NCBI GenBank assembly: GCA_902492275.1
Contig: CABUKW010000086.1
Location: 1 to 12,620 of the forward strand
DNA length: 12,620 bases
Reading direction: 5' to 3'
Source of the DNA: an uncultured Peptococcaceae bacterium
GTDB lineage: Bacteria; Bacillota; Peptococcia; Peptococcales; Peptococcaceae
Below the pieces are notes generated by a model. That model was given only the letters and a program-made list of their open reading frames with translations, was not told the DNA's origin and searched no databases. The position numbers and the translations under genes are program-made. The stretch's first letter is position 1; the number at the start of each line of letters is the position of its first letter. Shown here piece after piece: positions 1-6,635 of this stretch.

Positions 1-75
1 CAGCCAGGCTGCATTGGTGTTGACCACATTGCCCAGCAGCAGTTCAGTACCGATGCATAAAATTTCTGCGTTCAT
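1..75 (-). CDS. cinA: CinA family protein (competence/damage-inducible protein A), N-terminal 25 codons only
   Basis: Reading the minus strand from the ATG at 75-73 gives MNAEILCIGTELLLGNVVNT and then NAAWL before the window edge. The IGTELLLG..VNTNA segment is the hallmark start of the CinA family (MoCF-biosynthesis-like N-terminal domain; many members also have a C-terminal nicotinamide-nucleotide amidase domain). A strong AGGAGG (complement of 83-88) sits 7 bases before the ATG, which fixes the start. CinA proteins are cytoplasmic and are linked to pyridine nucleotide recycling and, in some Firmicutes, to competence. The gene is cut by the window edge, so nothing can be said about its C-terminal domain. 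It is divergent from the membrane-protein gene at 285. Confidence 0.9.
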   Translation of the reverse strand, partial: MNAEILCIGTELLLGNVVNTNAAWL

Positions 76-105
76 AAAAAATCCTCCTCACAGGTCATAT
101 TTGAA

Positions 106-150
106 TTTATAATAAGATAGTGTTTGCATGATTGGTATTCTTATTATAAA
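106..150. repeat. Perfect 12-bp AT-rich inverted repeat in the divergent cinA / membrane-protein intergenic region
   Basis: TTTATAATAAGA at 106-117 is exactly repeated in inverse orientation as TCTTATTATAAA at 139-150, with 21 bases between. Both arms contain -10-like hexamers on both strands (TATAAT, TATTAT), so it may be a regulator site or a pair of symmetric -10 elements for the two divergent genes. No good -35 partner is visible for either. It lacks a GC-rich stem and a T-run, so it does not look like a terminator. Confidence 0.5.
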
Positions 151-284
151 ATGGTACTGCGAAATGGATGCAGATGCAAGTATATTTTGCGCTGCGGTCA
201 GGCAGATTTTTTGGAATGTGCCTGTTATGGAACGGCCTTTACTGTTTTTGCGAAGCGTTTTTGAGAGGAAGGGGAGGGCTTGCT

Positions 285-1148
285 GTGTGGAAGAAAAGAT
301 TGTGTGGAATTCTTTGTCTGATTTTGTTTTTGTCGCTGCCTTGCGCTGCCTATGCGGATGTGGGACCAAAGCCTTCTGTACGGATTACCTTTTCCGGCGA
401 TATGGGAGAGCCTTATTATGGTACTCTGTTGTCGCAAACTCGCTCAACGGGGCCGTCCTCTGCATGGGATGGCATAACAGAATATAGCCGGGAAGACGCA
501 GAGCAATATGCAATCTGGCAGAAATTTGTTGCTTATGAGGACGCCGATGGATTTTATTTTTTGCAGGAATGGTGGGACTGTTCTGAAAATCATCAACTGA
601 ACTGGACCTATTATCCGCCGTCGGTTTTTAAAATTTTGCTGTATTTTCCGGAACGGGACGCTTTTTATGTCAGCCCTGTTTATGAGCGATATGCCTTTGA
701 CAGCTACTACACGGCAACGCTTTTCGCTGCGGAGGACGGTATGCTGACAGCGGAGCCGAGCTATGATTATACCTGGGAGACGGTTTCTCTGCTGGTGCGG
801 ATTTTGCTGACCATATTGCTGGAGCTGGCGGTGGCCTGGATTTTTGGCTACAGGGAAAAGCGGCTGCTGCAATTTTTGACGGCTGTGAATGTGGCCACGC
901 AGGTATTGTTGAATCTTTTGCTGAATGTGATCAATTATCAGCAGGGGCCGATGGCCTTTGTGCTGTTCTATGTGCTGCTAGAGCTGGTGGTTTTTGCGGC
1001 GGAGGCTGTTTTATATGCATGGCTGCTTCCGTATTACAGCGCTAAGCCGCAGACAAAAGGCAAGGCGGTGGGATATGCCCTGCTTGCCAATATGGTTTCC
1101 TTTGCGGGCGGTTTGTGGCTCGCCCATTTCATTCCGGGCATCTTTTGA
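285..1148 (+). CDS. Exported membrane-anchored protein of unknown function (signal peptide, ectodomain, C-terminal 4-helix membrane region)
   Basis: I chose the GTG at 285 because GGGAGG (272-277) lies 7 bases upstream and translation from it starts directly with a signal peptide: basic WKKR, a hydrophobic stretch, then AAYADVGPKPS with a cleavage site after the alanines. In-frame ATGs further up (168, 174) have no ribosome binding site and would put 37-39 unlikely residues before the signal. The product is 287 aa. Residues about 25-165 are extracytoplasmic, with an aromatic-rich core (GFYFLQEWW, YYPPSVFKILLYFPE, YERYAFDSYYTATLF). Residues about 170-285 hold about four membrane helices with charged or polar loops (GYREKR, KPQTKGK). 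From memory, the ADVGPKPS start plus YYPP.FKILLYFPE pattern recurs in uncharacterised clostridial proteins; no function is known to me. It appears to be transcribed alone, since the next gene (argC) has its own leader. Protein-level call is solid; role unknown. Confidence 0.8.
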   Translation: MWKKRLCGILCLILFLSLPCAAYADVGPKPSVRITFSGDMGEPYYGTLLSQTRSTGPSSAWDGITEYSREDAEQYAIWQKFVAYEDADGFYFLQEWWDCSENHQLNWTYYPPSVFKILLYFPERDAFYVSPVYERYAFDSYYTATLFAAEDGMLTAEPSYDYTWETVSLLVRILLTILLELAVAWIFGYREKRLLQFLTAVNVATQVLLNLLLNVINYQQGPMAFVLFYVLLELVVFAAEAVLYAWLLPYYSAKPQTKGKAVGYALLANMVSFAGGLWLAHFIPGIF

Positions 1149-1168
1149 TTATGGGGAAGTTTCGCTAT

Positions 1169-1184
1169 AAAATTTGCAAATTTT
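1169..1184. promoter_or_regulatory. Perfect 16-bp palindrome upstream of argC
   Basis: AAAATTTGCAAATTTT is its own reverse complement over all 16 bases. It lies 85 bases before the argC start, just upstream of the proposed promoter, where an operator or upstream regulator site would sit. The TTTGCA/TGCAAA half-sites recur upstream of the wecA-like gene (10298-10311). It could also be a chance product of AT-rich DNA. Confidence 0.45.
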
Positions 1185-1196
1185 CTCAAAAATATA

Positions 1197-1226
1197 TTGC
1201 ATAAGTATACGGAAAGATGTATACTT
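1197..1226 (+). promoter_or_regulatory. argC promoter with overlapping ARG-box-like operator
   Basis: TATACT (1220-1225) is a good -10. The hexamer 17 bases upstream is TTGCAT (1197-1202), a weak -35. TGCAT-AAGT-ATACG (1198-1211) fits the general ArgR/AhrC box pattern TGNAT-4-ATNCA at all but one fixed position. AAGTATAC (1203-1210) and GTATACTT (1219-1226) form a perfect 8-bp inverted repeat with an 8-base spacer overlapping the -10. A repressor bound here would block transcription, as expected for an arginine biosynthesis gene. Assignment to ArgR is an inference; no argR gene is in the window. Confidence 0.5.
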
Positions 1227-1256
1227 GTTTTTGATATTTTCAAGGAGGGACAAATC

Positions 1257-2297
1257 ATGTCTGTAAAAGTTGGTATTGTAGGCGTTACTGGTTATACTGG
1301 CGGCGAATTGATTCGTTTGCTGCTTAACCATCCAGAAGCTGAGGTTGTAGCGGCATCTTCCCGCAGCAATGCGGGCAACCCGGTTTCGGCGGTACACCGA
1401 CAATTGTTTGAATATATGAACTTGGTAGAATGTGAAATCAAAGCGGAAAATTATGCAGCCTGTGATGTTGTATTTTTGGCACTGCCCCATGGGGCGTCAT
1501 CGGGTATGGCCAAGGAATTGATTGGCATGGGCAAAAAGGTGATTGATTTGGGCGCCGATTTCCGTCTGCGCGATTATGACGTTTACCAGCAGTGGTACGG
1601 CGCGGAACATACCTGGCCGGAAGTTCTGCCAACAACAGTATATGGTTTGCCTGAATTGTATCGGGAACAAATCAAAGCTTCCAGTCTGATTGCCAATCCG
1701 GGCTGTTATCCAACCAGTATTATTTTAGGGTTGGCGCCTTTGCTGAAAAAAGGCTGGGTAAAGCTGGACACCATTGTGTGCGATAGCAAATCTGGCGTGA
1801 CAGGCTCCGGCAAAAGCCTGACCCAGAACACCCACTTCCCCGACTGCAACGATAATATGTCGGCTTATAAGCTGGCGGCGCACCGGCATACGCCGGAAAT
1901 CGAGCAGGAACTGAGCGCGCTGGCCGGAGAAAAGCTGCTGGTCAGCTTCAATCCCCATTTAATTCCGCTGAACCGCGGGATTTTGTCCACCGTTACGGTG
2001 CAGGCTACCCAGGACTTGACCCAGGAAATGCTGGACGAAGCCTATCATGCCTTTTATGATACGGAAGAATTTGTGCGGGTGCGCAGCAAGGACAATCTGC
2101 CTTGCACCAAGCTGGTACAGGGCTCTAATTATTGCGATGTTGCGCCGGTGTGGGATGGCCGCACCAAACGCATTGTGGTAGTATCCTGCATTGATAATCT
2201 GGTGAAGGGCGCCAGCGGCCAAGCCATTCAGAATATGAATTTGATAATGGGCTTAGACGAAGGCATGGGTCTGCGCTACGGCGTGATGTATCCTTAA
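1257..2297 (+). CDS. argC: N-acetyl-gamma-glutamyl-phosphate reductase
   Basis: ArgC performs the NADPH-dependent reduction of N-acetylglutamyl-5-phosphate to N-acetylglutamate semialdehyde, the third step towards ornithine, in the cytoplasm. The 346-aa product has the expected length. It opens with the nucleotide-binding GIVGVTGYTGGEL (residues 6-18), has the SSR and ALPHGAS segments, and the active-site motif NPGCYPTS with catalytic Cys150. The HRHTPEIEQEL segment supplies the conserved C-terminal histidine. The ATG at 1257 is preceded by AAGGAGGG (1243-1250) at good spacing; an in-frame ATG at 1197 falls inside the promoter/operator and is rejected. The stop codon overlaps an unused ATG (TAATG), and argJ starts 41 bases later, so argC and argJ are co-transcribed. 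Regulation is probably through the palindromes in the leader. Confidence 0.96.
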   Translation: MSVKVGIVGVTGYTGGELIRLLLNHPEAEVVAASSRSNAGNPVSAVHRQLFEYMNLVECEIKAENYAACDVVFLALPHGASSGMAKELIGMGKKVIDLGADFRLRDYDVYQQWYGAEHTWPEVLPTTVYGLPELYREQIKASSLIANPGCYPTSIILGLAPLLKKGWVKLDTIVCDSKSGVTGSGKSLTQNTHFPDCNDNMSAYKLAAHRHTPEIEQELSALAGEKLLVSFNPHLIPLNRGILSTVTVQATQDLTQEMLDEAYHAFYDTEEFVRVRSKDNLPCTKLVQGSNYCDVAPVWDGRTKRIVVVSCIDNLVKGASGQAIQNMNLIMGLDEGMGLRYGVMYP

Positions 2298-2338
2298 TGC
2301 AGGAAGAATTGCAGGAAACTGAAAAAGGAGCAATGAAC

Positions 2339-3544
2339 ATGGAATTCTTAGAAAACGGTTCTGTGACCAGTCCGCGGGGCTTTACCGCCGCTGCGGTGGC
2401 AGCAGAAATTAAATATATTGGGCGGCCCGATTTGACCATTCTCTATTCTAAGGTGCCGGCCCAGGCTGCGGCAGTGTACACCTTGAATAAATTCAAGGCG
2501 GCGCCGCTGCAGGTAACGGAGCAAAATATTGCCAACGGTATGGCCCAGGCCATTGTGGTCAACAGCGGCATTGCCAATTCGGGCATGGGCATAGAAGGCA
2601 TGCAGCAGGCGCGGCAAATGTCCGATTGGACAGCTGAAGCGCTGAAAATAGCCAAAGATGACGTGGTGGTGGCTTCGACCGGCGTGATTGGTATGCCGCT
2701 GCCTATGGATAAGCTGAAGGCCGGCATCGATAAGGTATCGCAGGCTTTATATGCCGATGGCGGCCATGACGCAGCCAGAGCCATTATGACAACCGATACC
2801 GTCTGCAAGGAAATGGCTGTGCAACTGCGGGTGGACGGCAAGGTGGTTACCATCGGCGCAATGGCTAAAGGCTCCGGTATGATTCATCCTAACATGGCCA
2901 CTATGCTGGGTTTTATCACCACCGATGTGAATATTGACAATCAAGCGCTGCAAGCGGCTTTCAAGGCTAATATTGACGATAGCTTCAATATGGTTTCAGT
3001 GGACGGCGACACCAGCACCAACGATATGGTGGTTATTCTGGCCAACGGACAGGCTGGCAATGCAGTATTGACAGAGGACAGCCCGGATTTTCCTGCTTTT
3101 CGGGAAGCACTGCGGGAAATCTGTATCGCAATGGCGCAGAAAATTGCCGGTGATGGCGAAGGCGCAACCAAATTGATAGAATGCACCGTAACAGGCGCAG
3201 CCAGCAAGCAGGACGCCCGTTTGGCTGCAAAGGCCATCATTGCTTCCAGCTTGGTGAAAACCGCTGTTTACGGCAACGACGCCAACTGGGGCCGCATTGC
3301 CTGTGCGGCAGGATATTCGGGCGCAGAGTTTAATCCCGATAAGGTGAATATTTTTATCGGCGATGTGCAGGTGGCGCAAAACGGCATGGGGCTGCAATTT
3401 GACGAAGAAAAGGCCACTGAAATTCTCAAACAGAAAAAAGTGAAAATTTTAGTGAAATTCAACATCGGCGACGCCGAAGCGACCGCTTGGGGATGCGATT
3501 TGACTTATGAGTATGTGAAGATTAATGCGGACTACCGAAGCTAA
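2339..3544 (+). CDS. argJ: Bifunctional glutamate N-acetyltransferase / ornithine acetyltransferase
   Basis: ArgJ moves the acetyl group from N-acetylornithine to glutamate, which closes the cyclic arginine pathway; bifunctional members also use acetyl-CoA. The product is 401 aa, normal for the family. It shows the self-cleavage site in KGSGMIHPNMATMLGF, where cleavage between Ala187 and Thr188 exposes the nucleophilic threonine of the beta chain. It also has the oxyanion-hole STGVIG (Thr114-Gly115) and the typical C-terminal NADYRS. The start is the ATG at 2339, 8 bases after AGGAG (2326-2330); ATGs at 2297 and 2333 are too far from or too near that site. The usual NSGNAN motif reads NSGIAN here, a modest deviation. 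Whether the enzyme is bifunctional or only an ornithine acetyltransferase cannot be decided from the sequence; no separate argA is visible. Confidence 0.95.
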   Translation: MEFLENGSVTSPRGFTAAAVAAEIKYIGRPDLTILYSKVPAQAAAVYTLNKFKAAPLQVTEQNIANGMAQAIVVNSGIANSGMGIEGMQQARQMSDWTAEALKIAKDDVVVASTGVIGMPLPMDKLKAGIDKVSQALYADGGHDAARAIMTTDTVCKEMAVQLRVDGKVVTIGAMAKGSGMIHPNMATMLGFITTDVNIDNQALQAAFKANIDDSFNMVSVDGDTSTNDMVVILANGQAGNAVLTEDSPDFPAFREALREICIAMAQKIAGDGEGATKLIECTVTGAASKQDARLAAKAIIASSLVKTAVYGNDANWGRIACAAGYSGAEFNPDKVNIFIGDVQVAQNGMGLQFDEEKATEILKQKKVKILVKFNIGDAEATAWGCDLTYEYVKINADYRS

Positions 3545-3558
3545 ACGGAGAGGCTTGT

Positions 3559-3680
3559 CTTTTTTCCTTTTGGGTGCGTTGTTTTTGATTTTCTCGCCTT
3601 GCGTACATATACACCCGACCAGAAGGGCGTCGGGCGCACGTCGCTTCAAAAATCAAAAGCCGCCTTCTCAAAAGAAAAAA
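3559..3680. repeat. Imperfect palindromic intergenic element, about 120 bp, between argJ and argB
   Basis: Three nested inverted segments share one centre. Outer: CTTTTTTCCTTTTG (3559-3572) against CAAAAGAAAAAA (3669-3680), complementary apart from one extra base pair position. Middle: TTTTGATTTT (3583-3592) against AAAATCAAAA (3649-3658), a perfect 10 bp. Inner: CCCGAC (3614-3619) against GTCGGG (3629-3634), a perfect 6 bp with a 9-base loop. The whole could fold into one long interrupted hairpin. It interrupts what would otherwise be a continuous argCJBD run. Its form resembles dispersed palindromic repeats (REP/MITE-like), but only one copy is in the window, so the dispersed nature is a guess. 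Open frames crossing it (minus strand) are rich in Arg and Lys and lack a convincing start. Confidence 0.55.
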
Positions 3681-3694
3681 TCCTATGTCTCTGG

Positions 3695-3723
3695 TTGACG
3701 GCATCTTTTCTGCAAGATAAAAT
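3695..3723 (+). promoter_or_regulatory. Promoter for argB-argD
   Basis: TTGACG (3695-3700), a 17-base spacer and TAAAAT (3718-3723) differ from the consensus by one base in each hexamer. It lies just after the palindromic element and 90 bases before the argB TTG start, so argBD can be transcribed independently of argCJ. I see no clear ARG-box match in this leader. Confidence 0.65.
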
Positions 3724-3812
3724 TATGGTGGTCAAAGTATTTTAGCTGGTCTATGTTTTAATTCTTTAAACGAAAGTATCAATCATCAATGAATCATTTA
3801 GGAGCTGATCTC

Positions 3813-4679
3813 TTGGAAAAGGCAATGAAAACTGCGCAGGTGCTGGTGGAAGCCCTGCCCTATATTAAAAAATTCTCTGGCAAGACAGTGGTTATCAAAT
3901 ATGGCGGTCACGCTATGAACAACGATATTATGAAGGAAAAGGTGATTTCCGACATTGTGCTGATGAAATTTGTCGGCATCAATCCGGTGATTGTACATGG
4001 CGGCGGTCCGGCGATCAACTACTGGGTGGAAAAAAACGGCGGCGAACCGGAATTTATTAACGGATTGCGGGTAACTGACAAAGACACCATGGAAGTGGCG
4101 CAGATGGTGCTGGTTGGCAAAATCAATCAGGAAATTGTCAGCATGATTCAGAAGCTGGGCGGCAAGGCTATGGGCATCAGCGGCGTAGACGGCGGCACCA
4201 TTGTGGCGCGCAAGAAAGAAATGGTTGTAGACGGCGAAGAAATTGATTTGGGCTATGTAGGGGAAGTGGCAGAAATCAATACCGAATTAATCAATCAAGC
4301 CATTGAACATGACTTTATTCCGGTCATTTCTCCAATCGGCTGCGGCGTAGACGGTCAGATTTACAATATCAACGCCGATTCGGCGGCAGGTGGGATTGCG
4401 GCCCATCTGAAAGCTGACAAAATGTTTTTATTAACCGATATCAACGGCGTGCAGGACGATAACGACAATGTGATTTCTATTTTGGATTTTGCCAAAGCAG
4501 AGGATTACAAGAAAAAAGGCGTTATTCGCGGCGGCATGATTCCCAAAGTGGATTGCTGCATGGACGCCATTCGCGGCGGCGTAAACAGCGTGCATATTGT
4601 AGACGGCTGTCTGGAACACAGTATGCTGCTGGAACTGTTTACCGACGAAGGGATCGGCACTATGGTGGTAAAGGAGTAG
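3813..4679 (+). CDS. argB: Acetylglutamate kinase (TTG start)
   Basis: ArgB phosphorylates N-acetylglutamate with ATP, step two of the pathway, and is the usual feedback-control point when ArgJ recycles acetyl groups. The amino-acid-kinase fold is clear: KTVVIKYGGHAM near the start, VHGGGPAIN, the NINADSAAGGIAAHL segment, FLLTDINGV, and the C-terminal LELFTDEGIGTMV. The last segment and the N-terminal helix (AQVLVEALPYIKKF) resemble arginine-inhibited hexameric kinases, so feedback inhibition is likely (inference). The TTG at 3813 is chosen because AGGAG (3800-3804) lies 8 bases upstream and the resulting 288-aa protein begins MEKAMKTAQVL, as orthologues do; an in-frame ATG at 3789 has no ribosome binding site and adds eight unlikely residues. 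argD follows after 8 bases. Confidence 0.95.
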   Translation: MEKAMKTAQVLVEALPYIKKFSGKTVVIKYGGHAMNNDIMKEKVISDIVLMKFVGINPVIVHGGGPAINYWVEKNGGEPEFINGLRVTDKDTMEVAQMVLVGKINQEIVSMIQKLGGKAMGISGVDGGTIVARKKEMVVDGEEIDLGYVGEVAEINTELINQAIEHDFIPVISPIGCGVDGQIYNINADSAAGGIAAHLKADKMFLLTDINGVQDDNDNVISILDFAKAEDYKKKGVIRGGMIPKVDCCMDAIRGGVNSVHIVDGCLEHSMLLELFTDEGIGTMVVKE

Positions 4680-4687
4680 ATTGAACA

Positions 4688-5887
4688 ATGAGTATGACCA
4701 CAGAGCAAGTGATCGCGGACGGACAAAAATATGTGATGAATACCTACGGACGGCTGCCTATGGTAATCGATCGGGGCGAAGGCTGTTATGTATGGGATTT
4801 GGACGGCAACCGGTATCTGGATTTGGTGGCAGGCATTGCGGTAAATTCGCTGGGGCATTGTCATCCGGCGGTGACAAAGGCGATTCAGGAGCAAAGTGAA
4901 AAATTGATGCATTGCTCTAATTTATATTGGATTGAAAATCAGGTGGCGCTGGCTAAATTGCTGGTAGAAAAAAGCGGTCTGGGTAAAGCATTTTTCTGCA
5001 ACAGCGGTGCAGAAGCCAATGAAGCTGCCATTAAGCTGGCGCGGAAATGGGGCAAGGGAGAGAAGTATCATATCATCACCATGCAGAAATCCTTTCATGG
5101 CCGCACCATGGGTTCTCTGGCCGCCACTGCGCAGGAAAAATACCAGAAGGCATTCCGCCCGCTGCCGGAAGGGTTTTCCGCTGTGCCATTGGGCGATTTG
5201 GACGCTTTGGAAAAAGAAATCCGGCCGGAAACCTGCGCCGTTATGCTGGAACCGATTCAGGGGGAAAGCGGTATTAACGTGCCCAGTCAGGAATATATGC
5301 AGGGTGTGCAGGCGCTGTGCAAAAAGTATGGCATTTTGCTGATTGCCGATGAAGTGCAGACCGGCTTGGGACGTACTGGAAAATGCTTCGGTTTTCAGAA
5401 TTTTGGGATAGAGCCGGATATTATTTCTTTGGCGAAGGCTATCGGCAATGGTGTTCCGATGGGCGCTATTGTGGCCAAAACAGAAGTGGCTGATTGTTTC
5501 CAGCCCGGCGATCATGCGTCCACCTTTGGCGGTACGCCGATTGCCACTGCCGTAGGGATTGCTGCGTGCAGCATTTTGCTGGACGACGCATTTTTGGCGC
5601 AGGTGCGAGAAACGGGAGAATATTTCCGGGCACAGTTGGGGGCTATTGCAGAGCGGCATGCAGGGCTGATCAAAGAAGTGCGGGGGTTGGGCCTGATGAT
5701 TGGCTGTGAATTAACGGGCTCCTCCAAAGCTGCAGCGGCAGAACTGCTCAAGCAGGGCGTTTTGGTCAACAGCATTGGCGATCATGTATTGCGGTTTGTG
5801 CCGCCGCTGATTATCAGCAAAGCAGAAATTGACGGCTTTATGCCGGTTTTGGAACAGGTGCTGGTGCAGACAGCAGAAGCACAGTAA
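4688..5887 (+). CDS. argD: Acetylornithine aminotransferase
   Basis: ArgD is a cytoplasmic PLP enzyme that transfers the amino group of glutamate to N-acetylglutamate semialdehyde, giving N-acetylornithine, the substrate of ArgJ. The 399-aa product matches class-III aminotransferases. It has the phosphate-binding CNSGAEANEAAIKLAR (residues 104-119), SFHGRTMGSLAAT, LEPIQGESGI, LLIADEVQTGLGRTG with Asp221 and Gln224 contacting PLP, and the Schiff-base Lys250 in SLAKAIGNGVPMGA. Translation starts at the ATG at 4688; the AGGAG (4672-4676) is inside the 3' end of argB with an 11-base spacer, and a second in-frame ATG at 4694 is an alternative. Coupling to argB is likely. A strong terminator follows 5 bases after the stop. 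The enzyme may also act in lysine synthesis (succinyl-diaminopimelate aminotransferase), as family members often do. Confidence 0.95.
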   Translation: MSMTTEQVIADGQKYVMNTYGRLPMVIDRGEGCYVWDLDGNRYLDLVAGIAVNSLGHCHPAVTKAIQEQSEKLMHCSNLYWIENQVALAKLLVEKSGLGKAFFCNSGAEANEAAIKLARKWGKGEKYHIITMQKSFHGRTMGSLAATAQEKYQKAFRPLPEGFSAVPLGDLDALEKEIRPETCAVMLEPIQGESGINVPSQEYMQGVQALCKKYGILLIADEVQTGLGRTGKCFGFQNFGIEPDIISLAKAIGNGVPMGAIVAKTEVADCFQPGDHASTFGGTPIATAVGIAACSILLDDAFLAQVRETGEYFRAQLGAIAERHAGLIKEVRGLGLMIGCELTGSSKAAAAELLKQGVLVNSIGDHVLRFVPPLIISKAEIDGFMPVLEQVLVQTAEAQ

Positions 5888-5891
5888 ACAG

Positions 5892-5940
5892 ACAGGGCTG
5901 CGTATGCAGAAACGGAATGCATATACAGCCCTGTTTTTTT
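5892..5940 (+). terminator. Rho-independent terminator after argD
   Basis: ACAGGGCTG (5892-5900) pairs with CAGCCCTGT (5926-5934). After a short internal loop, TATGCA pairs with TGCATA (5918-5923), leaving a 9-base apical loop. The stem runs into seven T's (5934-5940). It ends the argBD transcript and separates it from the convergent deacylase gene. Confidence 0.92.
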
Positions 5941-6003
5941 ATAGCTTCACACAAAAGTTCTGGCATAAATCTGGCAAGATGGCAGCGGTTGGCTGCGGAT
6001 TTT

Positions 6004-6489
6004 TTATGCTTGGCAATCTTCCTGCCAGCCTTTGCAAACGTCTACCCAGCCTTTGGCGCCGGCATATTGAAACAAGGTGTCACAGTCCAGTTCGATGGCG
6101 CTGTTGCTGCTGCCGCAGGCAGGAAAAACGGTGTCGAAGCGCTGCAGCGAGTTATCCAGATAAACGGCGGCAGTTTCCGGTACGCCAAAGGGACAAACGC
6201 CGCCGATGGCGTGATTGGTCATAATGGGTACATCTTCTGCAGCCAGCATGCGAGGCTTGCGGCCAAAGGTATGCTTGAACTTGCTGTTATCAATTTTGGC
6301 GTCGCCGGCGGCTACAATTAAAATGCAGCCCTCTTCTGCGTAAAAGGATAAGGTTTTGGCGATGCGGGCGGGAATGCAATGCACCGCTTGCGCGGCCAGT
6401 TCTACGGTAGCGCTGGATACATCGAACTCCATGATATTCTGTTCTGCGTGAAATTGTTTTAAATGTTGACGGGCAATTTCAATTGACAT
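6004..6489 (-). CDS. YbaK/ProX-type aminoacyl-tRNA deacylase domain protein
   Basis: A free-standing 161-aa protein of the YbaK/EbsC/ProX superfamily, which hydrolyses mischarged tRNAs in trans (for example Cys-tRNA(Pro) or Ala-tRNA(Pro)). The family lysine is present in IPARIAKTLSFY (Lys45), a residue required for deacylation in characterised members. The signature loop appears as AIGGVCPFG (residues 94-102), and KIDNSKFKHTFGRKPRML fits the middle of the fold. The start at 6489 has GAGAGGAG (complement of 6497-6504) 7 bases upstream. It is convergent with argD and divergent from the small membrane-protein gene at 6636. The superfamily is clear; which tRNA it edits cannot be read from the sequence, so I give no symbol. 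Confidence 0.9.
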   Translation of the reverse strand: MSIEIARQHLKQFHAEQNIMEFDVSSATVELAAQAVHCIPARIAKTLSFYAEEGCILIVAAGDAKIDNSKFKHTFGRKPRMLAAEDVPIMTNHAIGGVCPFGVPETAAVYLDNSLQRFDTVFPACGSSNSAIELDCDTLFQYAGAKGWVDVCKGWQEDCQA

Positions 6490-6529
6490 AAAAAAGCTCC
6501 TCTCGGCATTTGGTTGTTTTCTGGATGTA

Positions 6530-6558
6530 AGTATATCATGAAAAGAAATTGCTGTCTA
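6530..6558 (-). promoter_or_regulatory. Promoter of the YbaK-family gene
   Basis: On the minus strand TAGACA (complement of 6553-6558), a 17-base spacer and TATACT (complement of 6530-6535) each differ from the consensus by one base. The -10 lies about 40 bases before the ATG at 6489. It is back to back with the plus-strand promoter at 6562. Confidence 0.65.
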
Positions 6559-6561
6559 TTA

Positions 6562-6591
6562 TTGCTATTTCTCCATGGTTTTTGTTATAAT
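6562..6591 (+). promoter_or_regulatory. Promoter of the small membrane-protein gene
   Basis: A perfect extended -10, TG-T-TATAAT (hexamer 6586-6591), is preceded at 18 bases by the weak -35 TTGCTA (6562-6567). It lies 44 bases upstream of the ATG at 6636. The -35 elements of the two divergent promoters are only three bases apart, so both polymerases probably cannot bind at once. Confidence 0.65.
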
Positions 6592-6635
6592 AGTCCTAGT
6601 GTTTTGACAAAGCGGATAAATTTGGGGGCAGAGGT

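Noticed and set aside
151..264. 37-codon ORF with two CxC pairs (MVLRNGCRCKYILRC...) before the 285 gene
   Set aside because: No ribosome binding site before its ATG, which directly abuts the AT-rich inverted repeat; cysteine codons alone are weak evidence in so short a frame.
128..487. 119-aa frame overlapping the start of the 285-1148 gene
   Set aside because: Overlaps the signal-peptide gene in another frame, lacks a ribosome binding site and shows no family features.
3449..3704. Minus-strand ORFs across the argJ end and the palindromic element
   Set aside because: Arg/Lys-rich products come from the A/T- and palindrome-rich element; no start site or homology that I can recognise.
3789..3812. 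Upstream ATG for argB
   Set aside because: No ribosome binding site; AGGAG at 3800-3804 lies inside this extension and serves the TTG at 3813, which gives the usual ArgB N-terminus.
4922..5659. 245-aa minus-strand ORF opposite argD
   Set aside because: Lies fully antisense to a clear aminotransferase gene, composition is typical of a shadow frame, and no ribosome binding site is evident.
5981..6006. Small hairpin GCAGC-GGTTG-GCTGC followed by T's near 5999
   Set aside because: Only a 5-bp stem, T's separated from the stem by three bases, and oriented towards the plus strand where no transcript needs ending; it sits at the 3' end of the minus-strand deacylase gene.
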